DNA from: Pandoraea vervacti
Lineage (GTDB): Bacteria; Pseudomonadota; Gammaproteobacteria; Burkholderiales; Burkholderiaceae
Direction: 5' to 3'
Assembly (NCBI RefSeq): GCF_000934605.2
Contig: NZ_CP010897.2
Span: forward strand, 5,084,001 to 5,148,000
DNA length: 64,000 nt
Shown here: positions 33,751 to 42,646 of the stretch, piece by piece
Layout: each line of letters starts with the position of its first letter
Position numbering within the stretch: position 1 is the stretch's first letter
Position numbers and translations under genes: made by a program
The notes under the pieces: model-generated
Told to the model about the DNA's origin: nothing
The model's database searches: none
What the model saw: only the letters and a program-made list of their open reading frames with translations

Positions 33751-35211
33751 TCAGGAGGCAGCAGAAGCTGTCGCCTCCGAGGACGCGCGTGCGGCCGTGC
33801 AGGGATCGGATTCCCCCGGCGCATCGGGTCCATCAATCGGTTTGCCGAACGTCTCCGGTGCGAAGGTCAGTGCGATGGCGAATACGGCGTACATCGCGGC
33901 CATCATCCCGAACATGCCACCGATGCCGTACTGATCGAACACGCGCCCGGCGACCAGCGGCATGGCTGCCCCCGCCAACGTGCCCAGCGCGAGAATGAAC
34001 GCCGTGCCGAAAGCGCGCACGCGTGTCGGATAGAGCTCAGGCGCGTAGATCCAGATGGACGTGTTGAGCAGCAGCACGCAGAACTGGAACGCCGCGCCAA
34101 AGGCGAGAATCAGCGGCTGCGATTTCGACAGAAAGCCGAAGCACAGACCGATGACGCAGGCCGCAATGGCGCCGAGCGTCAGCACGCGCTTGCGCGGGAA
34201 CCGGAAACCGAAGTAAGACGCCGTGATCGCACCGAGCAAGCTGCCCGACTGCATCACGATGGTGAAAGCAAAGCTCTTGCTCAGCGTGTAGCCCTGCGCC
34301 ATGAGGATCGTCGGCATGAGCGTGAGCACGGAGATCTGCGCGCCGTATGTCATGCACACCGCGATGCCTACGGCGATGGTACGTCGCGCCAGCGGTCCGA
34401 CGAACACCTCGCGCAGACGCACCTTCTCGGCCCGATGCGCGCCGTGCGCGGCTTCGCTGAGATAGCGTTTCGTCGCGCTGCCCGCGCCCTTGCCAAGCTT
34501 GCCCGACGCGAGAACATTGAGCACGCGGTTGGCCTCTTCCACGCGTCCTTTGGAGACGAGGAAACGCGGCGTTTCCGGAATGAAGCGGCGATAGAGCAAC
34601 ACGAAGAACGCGGGCAGCACCAGACAGCCGAACAGCCAGCGCCAGCTATCGGGACCGGGAAAGAATGCGAACACGGTCAGCCCGAACGCCGGCGCCAGCA
34701 TGTTCCCCAACCCCCCGCCCGCAACGTTGATGGCCCCCACCGCCACGCCCCGGAAGCGCGACGAACAAAACTCGGCGAGCATGGTGACGGCAATCGAGAT
34801 TTCACCGCCCAGACCGAAGCCGACGATGAAACGTCCCGCCGCGAGCATGGTGTAGTTGGTGGCAAGGGCGCAGATCAGCGCACCCAGCGTGAAGAGCATC
34901 AGGTTGATGCTCAGCATCGTGCGGCGTCCGTAGCGGTCCGCGATGTAGCCCGACCCGAGCCGACCGAACGCCGCCGCACCGAACGTCAGCGTATTGAGGA
35001 AACCGATCTGTGCGGCGGAGATGCCCCAGTACTCGCGCAGTAACGGCCCGACGAGGCCCACGGCATTCTGCTCGAAAACGTCGAACAGCACGCCGAACAG
35101 GATCAAGGCAAGGATCTTCTTGTGTGACGGCGTCACCCCAATGTCGTCGAGCGCCCTTTCGAGCTGCTGCAACCTGGGTTCCGACGAGGATACGACCACT
35201 TCTGCGCCCAT
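33751..35211 (-). CDS. MFS transporter, sugar-porter/AAHS-like
   Basis: 486 residues with twelve hydrophobic segments. Motifs: LILFGVLFDVFEQNAVGLVG in segment 1, GSGYIADRYGRRTMLSINL loop 2-3, ETPRFLVSKGRVEEANRVL after segment 6 and YAPELYPTRVRAFGT in the second half. The PETPRFL and PELYPTRVRAFG signatures are shared with sugar and aromatic-acid carriers. An AT-rich promoter with an inverted repeat lies upstream at 35290. It is the first gene of a probable operon with the racemase-like gene. Confidence 0.9.
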   Translation of the reverse strand: MGAEVVVSSSEPRLQQLERALDDIGVTPSHKKILALILFGVLFDVFEQNAVGLVGPLLREYWGISAAQIGFLNTLTFGAAAFGRLGSGYIADRYGRRTMLSINLMLFTLGALICALATNYTMLAAGRFIVGFGLGGEISIAVTMLAEFCSSRFRGVAVGAINVAGGGLGNMLAPAFGLTVFAFFPGPDSWRWLFGCLVLPAFFVLLYRRFIPETPRFLVSKGRVEEANRVLNVLASGKLGKGAGSATKRYLSEAAHGAHRAEKVRLREVFVGPLARRTIAVGIAVCMTYGAQISVLTLMPTILMAQGYTLSKSFAFTIVMQSGSLLGAITASYFGFRFPRKRVLTLGAIAACVIGLCFGFLSKSQPLILAFGAAFQFCVLLLNTSIWIYAPELYPTRVRAFGTAFILALGTLAGAAMPLVAGRVFDQYGIGGMFGMMAAMYAVFAIALTFAPETFGKPIDGPDAPGESDPCTAARASSEATASAAS

Positions 35212-35552
35212 CGTAAAACTCCCTGCGCCACATCTGGCGCCTTTGCGACCGATTGCCTCGCCCTCTGATGAACCTGTTCGGTTAATATTTTTTCAAATTA
35301 TTTGTTTTTGAAAATTCTTTTTCATATGAGGGTTTTACCTGACCCTGCGGATGCCGCGGGCATGCAGCGTCCCTGGCATGGAAATGCCGATGACCAGGAG
35401 ACAGCGCGCGCTGAGGGGTGCTGAGGGGTGCGGAGAACGCTGACGGGTGTTGAGCGAGGCTGAGGCGGGAGCGGCGTGGGACGGGACAGGAGCGCAGGAG
35501 CGGAGCGGCGGGGATAGTCACGACACGTGTGTCCCCGCGCCGGAGGCTCGCG
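35212..35552. other. Intergenic region with AT-rich promoter
   Basis: The part at 35280-35330 is strikingly AT-rich for this genome and should hold the MFS promoter. From 35405 to 35470 there are imperfect G-rich repeats (GCTGAGGGGT and variants). No gene is visible. Confidence 0.5.
35290..35314. promoter_or_regulatory. Inverted repeat TTTTCAAA-N9-TTTGAAAA, candidate operator
   Basis: A perfect 8-bp dyad with 9-base spacer, 79-103 bp upstream of the MFS start, in an AT-rich island. The RpiR-family gene next door is the natural candidate to bind it, but no binding consensus can be checked here. Confidence 0.55.
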
Positions 35553-36488
35553 TCAGATTTCGTCGAGCGAGTCGTGGAACGCTTCCACGAGACCGAGATG
35601 ACGACGCCCGGGATTGCCCGCCATCGTCATGACCTGCGTGACGATCAGATGGCACAGGCCGATGACGGCGGTGTGGTTGTCGAGCACCCCCGGCCCCTGA
35701 ACGTCGCACTGCAACGTCCACTTCGCGGGCGCAAGCGCGGCAGCCCTGGGGGACGGTTTCGAGGAAGCCGCCCGTTCGGTGACGTAGACCAGGTTGGGAC
35801 AAGCTTTCGCGAGTTGCGCCACTACGGTCGGCATCTGACGCACACGACGGCGCAACGCGAAAACGATAACCACATCGTCCGCGCCAATGCCCGCAAGGTG
35901 CTCGCCCAACGTCTCCCCGGCGCCCGGAATCACCTGCGCGCTCGGGACGATTTGCAGCAATTGCCAGCGCAGGTACATCGCCAGCGGATGACTGGAGCGA
36001 AAGCCAACGACCCACACCTTGCGTGCCGCGAGAATGGCAGCGGCAATCTGTTCGATTTCGTTGGACGAGAGACGGCGGTAGGTGGCGTCGATGTTGGCGA
36101 GGCTTTGCTGGCGTTGTGCGCCGACGAGATCGTCTGCGGCGGCCTCGCTCACCGCAGTGGTCGCGGCCATCGCCAGCGGGGACCCTGCGCGCTGCTCGGA
36201 GCGAACGTGCTTGCGGGCTTCGTCGAACGATTCGTAGCCCAGACGTCGAACGAAACGCGTGACGGTGGCGTTCGAGACTTGCGCGAGCGCGGCAAGCTCA
36301 GACGCGGAGTAGCCAGCCAGATCGCCGGGCAGATCCAGCGCGAATTCCGCCAGCCGCCGCTCCGAAGGCGAGAGCTGGTCGAGTTGGTCCCGGATGCGTC
36401 CGACGAAAGACTTCTTCACATGAGATGCCATGAGCGTTTGCTGGGTGGTGGCGGGCGACTGCGGCTGGCTATTGTCGCTTAAATTCAT
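35553..36488 (-). CDS. MurR/RpiR family transcriptional regulator
   Basis: About 311 residues from ATG 36488; starts at 36521 and 36431 are also open and no strong ribosome site decides. The N-terminal helix-turn-helix (LSPSERRLAEFALDLPGDLA, then ASELAALAQVSNATVTRFVRRLGYESFDE) is typical RpiR. The C-terminal SIS domain (KVWVVGFRSSHPLAMYLRWQ) binds a phosphosugar or other small ligand. Lying between the hydrolase genes and the transporter genes, it probably controls one or both sets. Confidence 0.9.
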   Translation of the reverse strand: MNLSDNSQPQSPATTQQTLMASHVKKSFVGRIRDQLDQLSPSERRLAEFALDLPGDLAGYSASELAALAQVSNATVTRFVRRLGYESFDEARKHVRSEQRAGSPLAMAATTAVSEAAADDLVGAQRQQSLANIDATYRRLSSNEIEQIAAAILAARKVWVVGFRSSHPLAMYLRWQLLQIVPSAQVIPGAGETLGEHLAGIGADDVVIVFALRRRVRQMPTVVAQLAKACPNLVYVTERAASSKPSPRAAALAPAKWTLQCDVQGPGVLDNHTAVIGLCHLIVTQVMTMAGNPGRRHLGLVEAFHDSLDEI

Positions 36489-36572
36489 TGCCTGTACCCG
36501 CCCGCACGCCTCCGTACGCACCCGTCGCTTGAAGTCAGCCGCTTGAGTCCGTCGCCGGAACCCTTCCGTCGC

Positions 36573-37682
36573 TCAAGCGCCGGTCCGCTCCAGCCCTGTT
36601 ACCGCCTGCAAGATCGCCACACGCGCCTGTCCGAGAATTTGCCCCTGCCATATGGGGTCGTCGAAACAGAACGCGCCTTGCACCGACTTGCGAATCGACG
36701 ACGCCAGCGCGTCCGGGGCGTCGGGATGCTGCCTCAGCCACGCGTCGGCACGCAGCGTATGCAGCATGTCGATGAGCGGCACCGTGCCGTATTCGATGGC
36801 CATCGCCGTCACGCTCGCCTCCGGGCGTGTCGTGCGTAGCGTGTCTAGCAAGGGGCCTCCGACGTTCGACGCCACCGTCGTGCCGTCGAACGGACTGGCG
36901 AGGTCCGCGCCCCACCACGCGCGGGCTCGGGCCAGTTCATCGGCATCGAGGGCGCCCACGCAGATCTTTTCCCCGTGCCCGGGCGGACCGAGCCCCGTAT
37001 GAAAGTCGATCCAGCCGATGGCGTCGCAGGCCGTCGCATGCGTCTCGATCAGGGTGCGCATCAGCCGCGTGCTCCACACGGGTTCGCGACCGCCGTAGAA
37101 CAATCCATCCGCAAAGGCGTATTGTCCGATCGTCAGCGCTCGTTGATAGGCGGCCTCGCCGTGCGTGGCGATGTAATCCGCAATCGCTCGCCTGTTGTCA
37201 TCGGACGGTGGCCATGCCGGTGGCACCAGGAGCGCATGCAGATCGGCATACGCTTCGTTGACGGGCAACGGCTGCGTGAAGTCGATGCTGTTGCGATTCA
37301 GATCGACGTTGTCCTCGTTCGTGCGCGACAGCCACGAGAAGCCGTAGGGATTGATGGCGTGTACCACGAGAATTGCGACGTCGGCGGCATCGAGTCGCCC
37401 TCTTACCCCTCTTACCCCTCTTAGCCCTTCGTCCTCCAGCAGCGCGATCTGCGCCGCGCTGCCGCAAAAACCCTCCACGCCATGCGTGCCGGAGGTGAGT
37501 ATCAACAGCCGTCGTGCGTCGGCCCCACCGAGCCGCACGACATCGGTGGCAAGCGTCTCGCCTTCACGGCCGACGATGTCCGGAATGACGTAGCGTGAGA
37601 CCTCGACACCCGCCTGCGCAGCGGCCGCGGCGAAACGCTCGCGCGCCTGGAGATAGCTATTCGAAAACGGAGGGGTGCGCAT
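36573..37682 (-). CDS. M14-superfamily DUF2817 metallohydrolase
   Basis: 369 residues. Zinc-site blocks of the carboxypeptidase/succinylglutamate desuccinylase superfamily are visible: TSGTHGVEGFCGS (His and Glu ligands), HAINPYGFSWLSR, NVDLNRNSIDF, WIDFHTGLGPPGHGEK and AIEYGT, whose Glu is the likely catalytic base. DUF2817 enzymes probably cleave amide bonds of small N-acyl or peptide substrates. It follows the M20 gene by 6 bp, so the two act together. The protein contains a short GVRGVRG repeat encoded by a CCCTCTTAC-type slippage tract near 37395-37425. Confidence 0.87.
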   Translation of the reverse strand: MRTPPFSNSYLQARERFAAAAAQAGVEVSRYVIPDIVGREGETLATDVVRLGGADARRLLILTSGTHGVEGFCGSAAQIALLEDEGLRGVRGVRGRLDAADVAILVVHAINPYGFSWLSRTNEDNVDLNRNSIDFTQPLPVNEAYADLHALLVPPAWPPSDDNRRAIADYIATHGEAAYQRALTIGQYAFADGLFYGGREPVWSTRLMRTLIETHATACDAIGWIDFHTGLGPPGHGEKICVGALDADELARARAWWGADLASPFDGTTVASNVGGPLLDTLRTTRPEASVTAMAIEYGTVPLIDMLHTLRADAWLRQHPDAPDALASSIRKSVQGAFCFDDPIWQGQILGQARVAILQAVTGLERTGA

Positions 37683-37688
37683 CGGCCA

Positions 37689-38879
37689 TCACTCCGCGAG
37701 GAAGGCTTCAGTGAGCCGCACCCAGTAGGTCGACCCGAGCGTGAGCACATCGTCGTTGAAATCGTAGCTGGTGTTGTGCAGCATGCACGGCCCCAGACCG
37801 TGACCGTGTGCGCGATGATCCCCCGTACCGTTGCCGATATAGGCATAGCATCCCGGACGCTCCAGCAGGAAGAACGAAAAATCCTCCGCGCCCATCGTCG
37901 GGTCGATCGGGTCGACGACGTGATCGCGACCCACGATCTCCTTCATCACGCCCAGCGCGAACTGCGTCTCGGCCGCCGTGTTGACCGTTGGCGGGTAGTT
38001 GCGCAGAAACGAGAACTCGACCGTGCAGCCGTAGGCGGCGGCGGTGGATTCGCAGAACTCGCGCATGCGTGTCTCCACCAGATCGAGGACTTCGAGCGAG
38101 AACGTGCGCACCGTGCCCGCGAGCGTCGCCGTGTTCGGAATGACGTTGATCGCCTCGCCAGCCTGCATCTGCGTGATGGACAGGACTGCGGCATCGATGG
38201 GGCGCTTGTTACGCGTCATGATGCTTTGCAGGCCGGTGCCGATCTGCATGGCGGTGAGTACCGGGTCGATGCCGTCGTGCGGCATGGCCGCGTGGGCGCC
38301 GGTGCCTTTGACGACGATGCGAAACTCGTTGCTCGATGCCTGCGTGGCGCCGATACGCGCTCCGAAGCTACCGGCGGCGAGGCCCGGCCAGTTATGCAGG
38401 GCAAATACGGCGTCGACCGGAAACTTCTCGAACAGGCCGTCTTCGAGCATGGCTTTCGCGCCACCGCCGCCCTCTTCTGCCGGTTGGAAGATGAAGACGA
38501 CAGTGCCGTCGAAGGTGCGATGTCCGGCGAGATGCTGCGCGGCGCCCAGCAGCATGGCGGTATGGCCGTCGTGTCCGCAAGCGTGCATCTTTCCCGGGTA
38601 GGTCGACGCGTGCGCGAACGTGTTGAGTTCCTGAATGGGCAGGGCGTCCATGTCGGCACGCAGCCCGATCACCTTCTTGCCGGCGCCGTTGCGCAATACG
38701 CCGACCACGCCCGTCTTACCCAGTCCGCGCGTGACTTCGATGCCCCACGATTCGAGTCGCTGCGCCACGATATCCGACGTTCGTGCCTCCTCGTAGCGCA
38801 GTTCCGGGTGAGCGTGGATGTCGCGTCGGATGGCTTGCAGTTCGGCCGAGCGTTCGGCGATTTCGGGAATGATGGACAT
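37689..38879 (-). CDS. M20 family aminoacylase/hippurate hydrolase-like amidohydrolase
   Basis: 396 residues. Metal ligands appear in GLRADMDALPI, HACGHDGHTAMLLGA, QPAEEGGGGAKAM (catalytic Glu-Glu) and MGAEDFSFFL. The lid domain insert (SNEFRIVVKGTGAHAAMPHD) is normal. Enzymes of this M20D group remove acyl groups from N-acyl amino acids such as hippurate or N-acetyl-L-amino acids in the cytoplasm. It is located between an MHS-type permease and the DUF2817 hydrolase, suggesting import and hydrolysis of an N-acylated compound. Confidence 0.93.
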   Translation of the reverse strand: MSIIPEIAERSAELQAIRRDIHAHPELRYEEARTSDIVAQRLESWGIEVTRGLGKTGVVGVLRNGAGKKVIGLRADMDALPIQELNTFAHASTYPGKMHACGHDGHTAMLLGAAQHLAGHRTFDGTVVFIFQPAEEGGGGAKAMLEDGLFEKFPVDAVFALHNWPGLAAGSFGARIGATQASSNEFRIVVKGTGAHAAMPHDGIDPVLTAMQIGTGLQSIMTRNKRPIDAAVLSITQMQAGEAINVIPNTATLAGTVRTFSLEVLDLVETRMREFCESTAAAYGCTVEFSFLRNYPPTVNTAAETQFALGVMKEIVGRDHVVDPIDPTMGAEDFSFFLLERPGCYAYIGNGTGDHRAHGHGLGPCMLHNTSYDFNDDVLTLGSTYWVRLTEAFLAE

Positions 38880-39050
38880 GGGAGTCGTCTCTTAAAAGAT
38901 GCCTCGAATGGCGCTCGACGCGACGCTTGCATCGGCAAGGTCGGCGGCTCGCACCATTGGACAGGAGGCAGGTTGGGAGAAATTCGGTGGGCGCGTCGAC
39001 GGCATTCGCCGACGGCCCTGATGCGCGATGCATGGCTCGTGACGCGTGCG

Positions 39051-40376
39051 TTAGCGCAGCGGCTGGCGCGAGCGGTCCTGGAGCAACAGGATGGTGACGA
39101 ACCCCACGGCCGCGCCGAACAGCCCGTAGTACACGACGGCGAGTTTATCTCCCGTCCAGCCGATGAGCAGCGTGGCGATGGCGCCTGCAAAGCCACCGAA
39201 GATCATCACGGCGAAGTTGTAACCGATGGCCATCGACGTCGCACGCACATGGGACGGGAAGAGTTCGCACACGAATGCGCAGTAAGAACCTTGGAACAGA
39301 CCGAGCGTGAGCATCAGGCAGCACTGCACGAAGATCAGCATCGGCAGCGTCGGCATGTGGCTCACGGCCAGGAACAGCGGATACGCGATGATCAGGCTGA
39401 TGAGCGCAGAAGCTGCCATCGGTTTCTTGCGGCCAATTGAGTCGGAGATGCGGCCGGAGGCAAACGTCCCCACGATGTAGGCCACGGCGGCGCACAGCGA
39501 CGCGATCACGCTGCTCTTGAACGGAATGCCCAGCGACTTCGTCGCGTAGCTCGGCATGTAGTAGTAGAAGATATACGTGCCGATGGTGCCGTAGACCGTC
39601 AGGCCGAAACCGGCGACGACCTGGCGCCAGTGCTTCGTGATCGATTCGATGAAGGGCGAGCGTTTCACGACGGGCTTGTTGCGCGCGTCCTTGAAGACGG
39701 GCGACTCGTCCAGACGCGAGCGCACGTACAGACCGACCGGTACGATCAGCAGACCGATCACAAACGGGATACGCCAGCCGAATGCATCGATCTGTTCGGG
39801 TGTCAGCGTTTGCGTGATGCCGACCGACACGATCGCGCCGAGCAGCATGCTGCACGCCTGCGCAATCATCTGGAAGCTGCCGTACACGCCCCGGCGCTCG
39901 ACGGGCGCGTGTTCGACGAGAAATGCCGTGGCGCTACCGACTTCTCCGCCTGCGGAGAAACCTTGAAGGAACCGGCCGATGAGCATCAGCACGGGCGCAG
40001 CCATGCCGATCTGTGCGTATGTCGGCGCGAAAGCGATGACGGCGACGCCGAGCGCCATGACGGAGATCGTCACCAGCAAGGCGGATTTACGGCCGTGCCT
40101 GTCGGCATAGGCGCCGAGGACGATACCGCCCAGCGGGCGCGTGAGGAAGCCGACACCGAAGGTCGTCCATGCGGCGAGCAGCGCGGCGGTCGGGTTATCG
40201 CTGGGGAAAAACTGACGGGCGATGTTCGCGGCGAAAAACGTGAAGACGGTGAAATCGAACCATTCGAGCGCATTGCCGATGGTGGACACCGCAATGACGC
40301 CGACGTCGATGCGCTTACCTGATCGTTCGGTAACCGCAGGGTTTGCGGCGCTGTCGCGCCCAACCGAAACTTCCAT
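39051..40376 (-). CDS. MFS transporter, metabolite:H+ symporter (MHS) family
   Basis: 441 residues, twelve segments. The MHS signature is clear: STIGNALEWFDFTVFTFFA in segment 1, FGVGFLTRPLGGIVLGAYAD, RHGRKSALLVTI and RFLQGFSAGGEVGSATAFLVE. This family includes carriers of citrate, alpha-ketoglutarate, shikimate and glycine betaine. It is first in the run with M20 and DUF2817 and divergent from the LysR gene, which likely regulates it. Confidence 0.93.
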   Translation of the reverse strand: MEVSVGRDSAANPAVTERSGKRIDVGVIAVSTIGNALEWFDFTVFTFFAANIARQFFPSDNPTAALLAAWTTFGVGFLTRPLGGIVLGAYADRHGRKSALLVTISVMALGVAVIAFAPTYAQIGMAAPVLMLIGRFLQGFSAGGEVGSATAFLVEHAPVERRGVYGSFQMIAQACSMLLGAIVSVGITQTLTPEQIDAFGWRIPFVIGLLIVPVGLYVRSRLDESPVFKDARNKPVVKRSPFIESITKHWRQVVAGFGLTVYGTIGTYIFYYYMPSYATKSLGIPFKSSVIASLCAAVAYIVGTFASGRISDSIGRKKPMAASALISLIIAYPLFLAVSHMPTLPMLIFVQCCLMLTLGLFQGSYCAFVCELFPSHVRATSMAIGYNFAVMIFGGFAGAIATLLIGWTGDKLAVVYYGLFGAAVGFVTILLLQDRSRQPLR

Positions 40377-40643
40377 GGGGAGACTCCTCTTCTATGAAGG
40401 GTTTTCGCGGCAAGCCGACCGCACTCGCTTCGCCCCATTCTGCTTGTGCCAAAAAACCAATAAAAGCTAGAATTTGTGGTCTTTCATCGCAATTTTTTTG
40501 ATGAATTGTCGGGTGAGTTTCGAGATGTTTTCTTGGCGTCGAACGGGATTCGGGGGGGCCTTTCGGTGGGAATTGAGCGTGTTTCGTCACGCATTCGCAT
40601 TCCGAATCCCATCGCGTTCTCAGTAACCATTAGCGAGCGAATC

Positions 40644-41516
40644 ATGAGCAATTTGCGATTTATGAAGACATTCGCGACGGTCGCGAGATATGGCTCGTTC
40701 GCTTCGGCCGCCGAACATCTTGCGATGACGCAGTCAGCGGTGAGCATGCAAATGCGGGCGCTGGAGGAAGAATTCGGGCATCCCTTGTTTGACCGCGTGG
40801 GACGCTCGGTCGCGCTCAACGCAATGGGACGCGTTTTACTGCCTCACGCGGAGCAACTGCTGGCGCAGTATCAGACGATGCGGATGTTGGCCGCAGGGAT
40901 TGAATCGACGGCGGGGCCGGTCACGATTGGCGCGGTGGAGTCGGCGGTGAGTGCGTTGGCCCGGGCGGTGTCGCAAATCAAGCAGGCGCGGCCGCATCTT
41001 GAGATATTGATTCAGACGGCCCGGTCCATCGAACTGACGGCGAAGCTCGATGCTGGCGAGATCGATTGCGCGGTGCTGGTGGAGGCTTCGGGCAGGCGCC
41101 CCGCCGGCGTGCGATGGACGCCGTTGTATCGGGAGCCGTTGGTACTGCTGGCATCGTCGGCGCTGAAGTCGGCGTCGGTGACGAAGTTGCTGGAGACGGA
41201 GCGGTTTCTGCGGTTTGACCGGACGCAACGCACCGGGGCGCTGATCGACCGGGCAGTGAAACGTCAGCACGTGAAAGTCAGCGACTTTCTGGAATTGACG
41301 TCAATAGAAGGGATCGTGGCGTTAGTGCGCCAACGTGTCGGGATCGCGGTTGTCCCGATGCTGAGAAGCGCGTCCTGGGCACAGGAAGATTCGCTGCGCG
41401 TGATGCCCCTACCCGGCGTGACCGAGCAACGCAGCATCGGACTGCTGGAACGAACCCGTCACGACAAGATGGGGATGACTGCGGCCATTGCGCAACAGGT
41501 GATGGCGCAGGGGTGA
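40644..41516 (+). CDS. LysR-family transcriptional regulator
   Basis: 290 residues from ATG 40644 (MSNLRFMKTFATVARYGSF); an open extension to 40476 lacks LysR homology. The winged helix (AAEHLAMTQSAVSMQMRALE) and a periplasmic-binding-like effector domain (GPVTIGAVESAVSAL, DCAVLVEASGRRPAG, VALVRQRVGIAVVPML) are both complete. The 267-bp divergent region with the MHS permease is the expected operator site. It marks the left border of the CDI region. Confidence 0.92.
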   Translation: MSNLRFMKTFATVARYGSFASAAEHLAMTQSAVSMQMRALEEEFGHPLFDRVGRSVALNAMGRVLLPHAEQLLAQYQTMRMLAAGIESTAGPVTIGAVESAVSALARAVSQIKQARPHLEILIQTARSIELTAKLDAGEIDCAVLVEASGRRPAGVRWTPLYREPLVLLASSALKSASVTKLLETERFLRFDRTQRTGALIDRAVKRQHVKVSDFLELTSIEGIVALVRQRVGIAVVPMLRSASWAQEDSLRVMPLPGVTEQRSIGLLERTRHDKMGMTAAIAQQVMAQG

Positions 41517-41578
41517 GGTTATTTATGGGCGCTCAAGCGGGCCGTTCAAGTGTGGTGAGAAGGCCTCTAGCTTTGCTT

Positions 41579-41886
41579 GACACCGGTGGCCCACCACATT
41601 GCCCACGTTGACGATTTGACCCGCCCGACGTAAGCGTCAAATTCGGCGCCTGAATCGCCGCAGCGATGTTACCCACCGGCGTCGGCGGGTTGATGACGCC
41701 GCCTACGCTCGTGTAAGCATCCCCATACAGCGACGTACATTCCGCCGCACTGCCGCAACTCCACACATCGTGACGCTTGTCCGACTCGAACATGCCCGTC
41801 TCTTGCACCCAGTGCGAGTGCCAGTAGGCGTTGAGCGTCTGCGCGCTGTTGACCACCGGGCCGCTGACGTTGATCGTCGCGTTAAG
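41579..41886 (-). pseudogene. Displaced cdiA fragment, copy A
   Basis: About 308 bp nearly identical to cdiA positions 50978-51285 (for example SAQTLNAYWHSHWVQETG, ESDKRHDVWSCGSAAECTS). A one-base insertion near the GGQIVN segment shifts the frame (it reads GGSNRQRGQ), after which a stop ends the reading. No start and no toxin tail are attached. It is the most distal of the displaced copies, 63 bp from the LysR stop. Confidence 0.9.
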
Positions 41887-42006
41887 AGAGAGTAATGGCG
41901 CGGGGGCGGGAAATGGGATCTATCACGCCCTACCTATTTTAATGATGGGGTAGCTCTTGCAGTAAAAGAAGGCAAACTTAACGCAGTGGCCGGGGTGGGA
42001 TGACCA
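41887..42006. other. Unassigned segment between copy A and the membrane immunity candidate
   Basis: AT-richer than average. A 35-codon open stretch on the plus strand (41896-42001, ending in KLNAVAGVG) has no start codon near its beginning and matches no family I recognise. It may be debris of another module. Confidence 0.3.
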
Positions 42007-42291
42007 CTACAGACCACCCTTCGAACCGATAGAACTGACAAAGACACAAAACATGGCCATCAATCCGGCACCCAACGCTACGAGAATCATGGTGGCCGAA
42101 AAAATCCCACTTATGAAGCGCTCCCACCCCGCCTGCCACCCCATGTCAACTACCAACCCAACGAACACGAACACATAGAGAGACAAGAAACCCAGAGCGA
42201 ACACGAACCTATACCGATACCTGGAAAGAATACGAGCAACTACAGGACCAAACAGCCCACTTAGAATCCCCAGAAAAATATCGTCTTGCAT
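42007..42291 (-). CDS. Small membrane protein, probable immunity protein of the copy B module
   Basis: 94 residues with three predicted membrane segments (around FLGILSGLFGPVVARIL, RFVFALGFLSLYVFVFVGLV and IFSATMILVALGAGLMAMFC). Base composition is more AT-rich than the housekeeping genes. It lies 20 bp downstream of the alanine- and glycine-rich toxin tail of copy B, the normal position of a cdiI gene. Membrane immunity proteins usually protect against membrane-permeabilising CDI toxins, which agrees with the neighbouring tail. Not recognised by family. Confidence 0.6.
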   Translation of the reverse strand: MQDDIFLGILSGLFGPVVARILSRYRYRFVFALGFLSLYVFVFVGLVVDMGWQAGWERFISGIFSATMILVALGAGLMAMFCVFVSSIGSKGGL

Positions 42292-42311
42292 AATTAAATT
42301 CCCAAGTGCCC

Positions 42312-42646
42312 TTACTTATTATTAACTGCAGCCTGAGCAGCCTTACCTGCGAATTGCCCCAGAACAAATCCATTTAGACGTATGACAATCCCCGGTATCG
42401 TGAGTATGTTGGCAATTCCGTTTGGAAGTCCCGCCCAATTAAACATCGATGTTCCGAATACTGCTCCGTATGCTCCAACTGTTGCCGCCGCGAGCAATCC
42501 AGCTGTGGAGAATCGTTGATCGAATCCACTCGCGAAGCTCTGGCCCGCCTTTTGGTTGGCTAATGCAGCACCGAATGCAGCCGCCGCCGTATAGCTCCCC
42601 CCAGATATCGTAGCCCCCGTCAAAGCCGCCGTAGTAAGCGAATATG
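42312..42646 (-). pseudogene. CdiA C-terminal toxin tail joined out of frame to copy B
   Basis: An open frame from the copy B junction reads AYSLTTAALTGATISGGSYT, then AAAAFGAALANQKAGQSFA, FSTAGLLAAATVGAYGAVFG and QFAGKAAQAAVNNK. It is rich in Ala, Gly and hydrophobic stretches, like pore-forming or membrane-inserting CDI tails. The upstream cdiA segment enters in another frame and terminates in the ...HIRLLRRL reading, so the tail cannot be translated from copy B without a frameshift. Toxin role is inference. Confidence 0.55.

Noticed and set aside
41896..42001. A short plus-strand open stretch ending KLNAVAGVG
   Set aside because: No start codon or ribosome site, and no family resemblance; kept only as unassigned debris.
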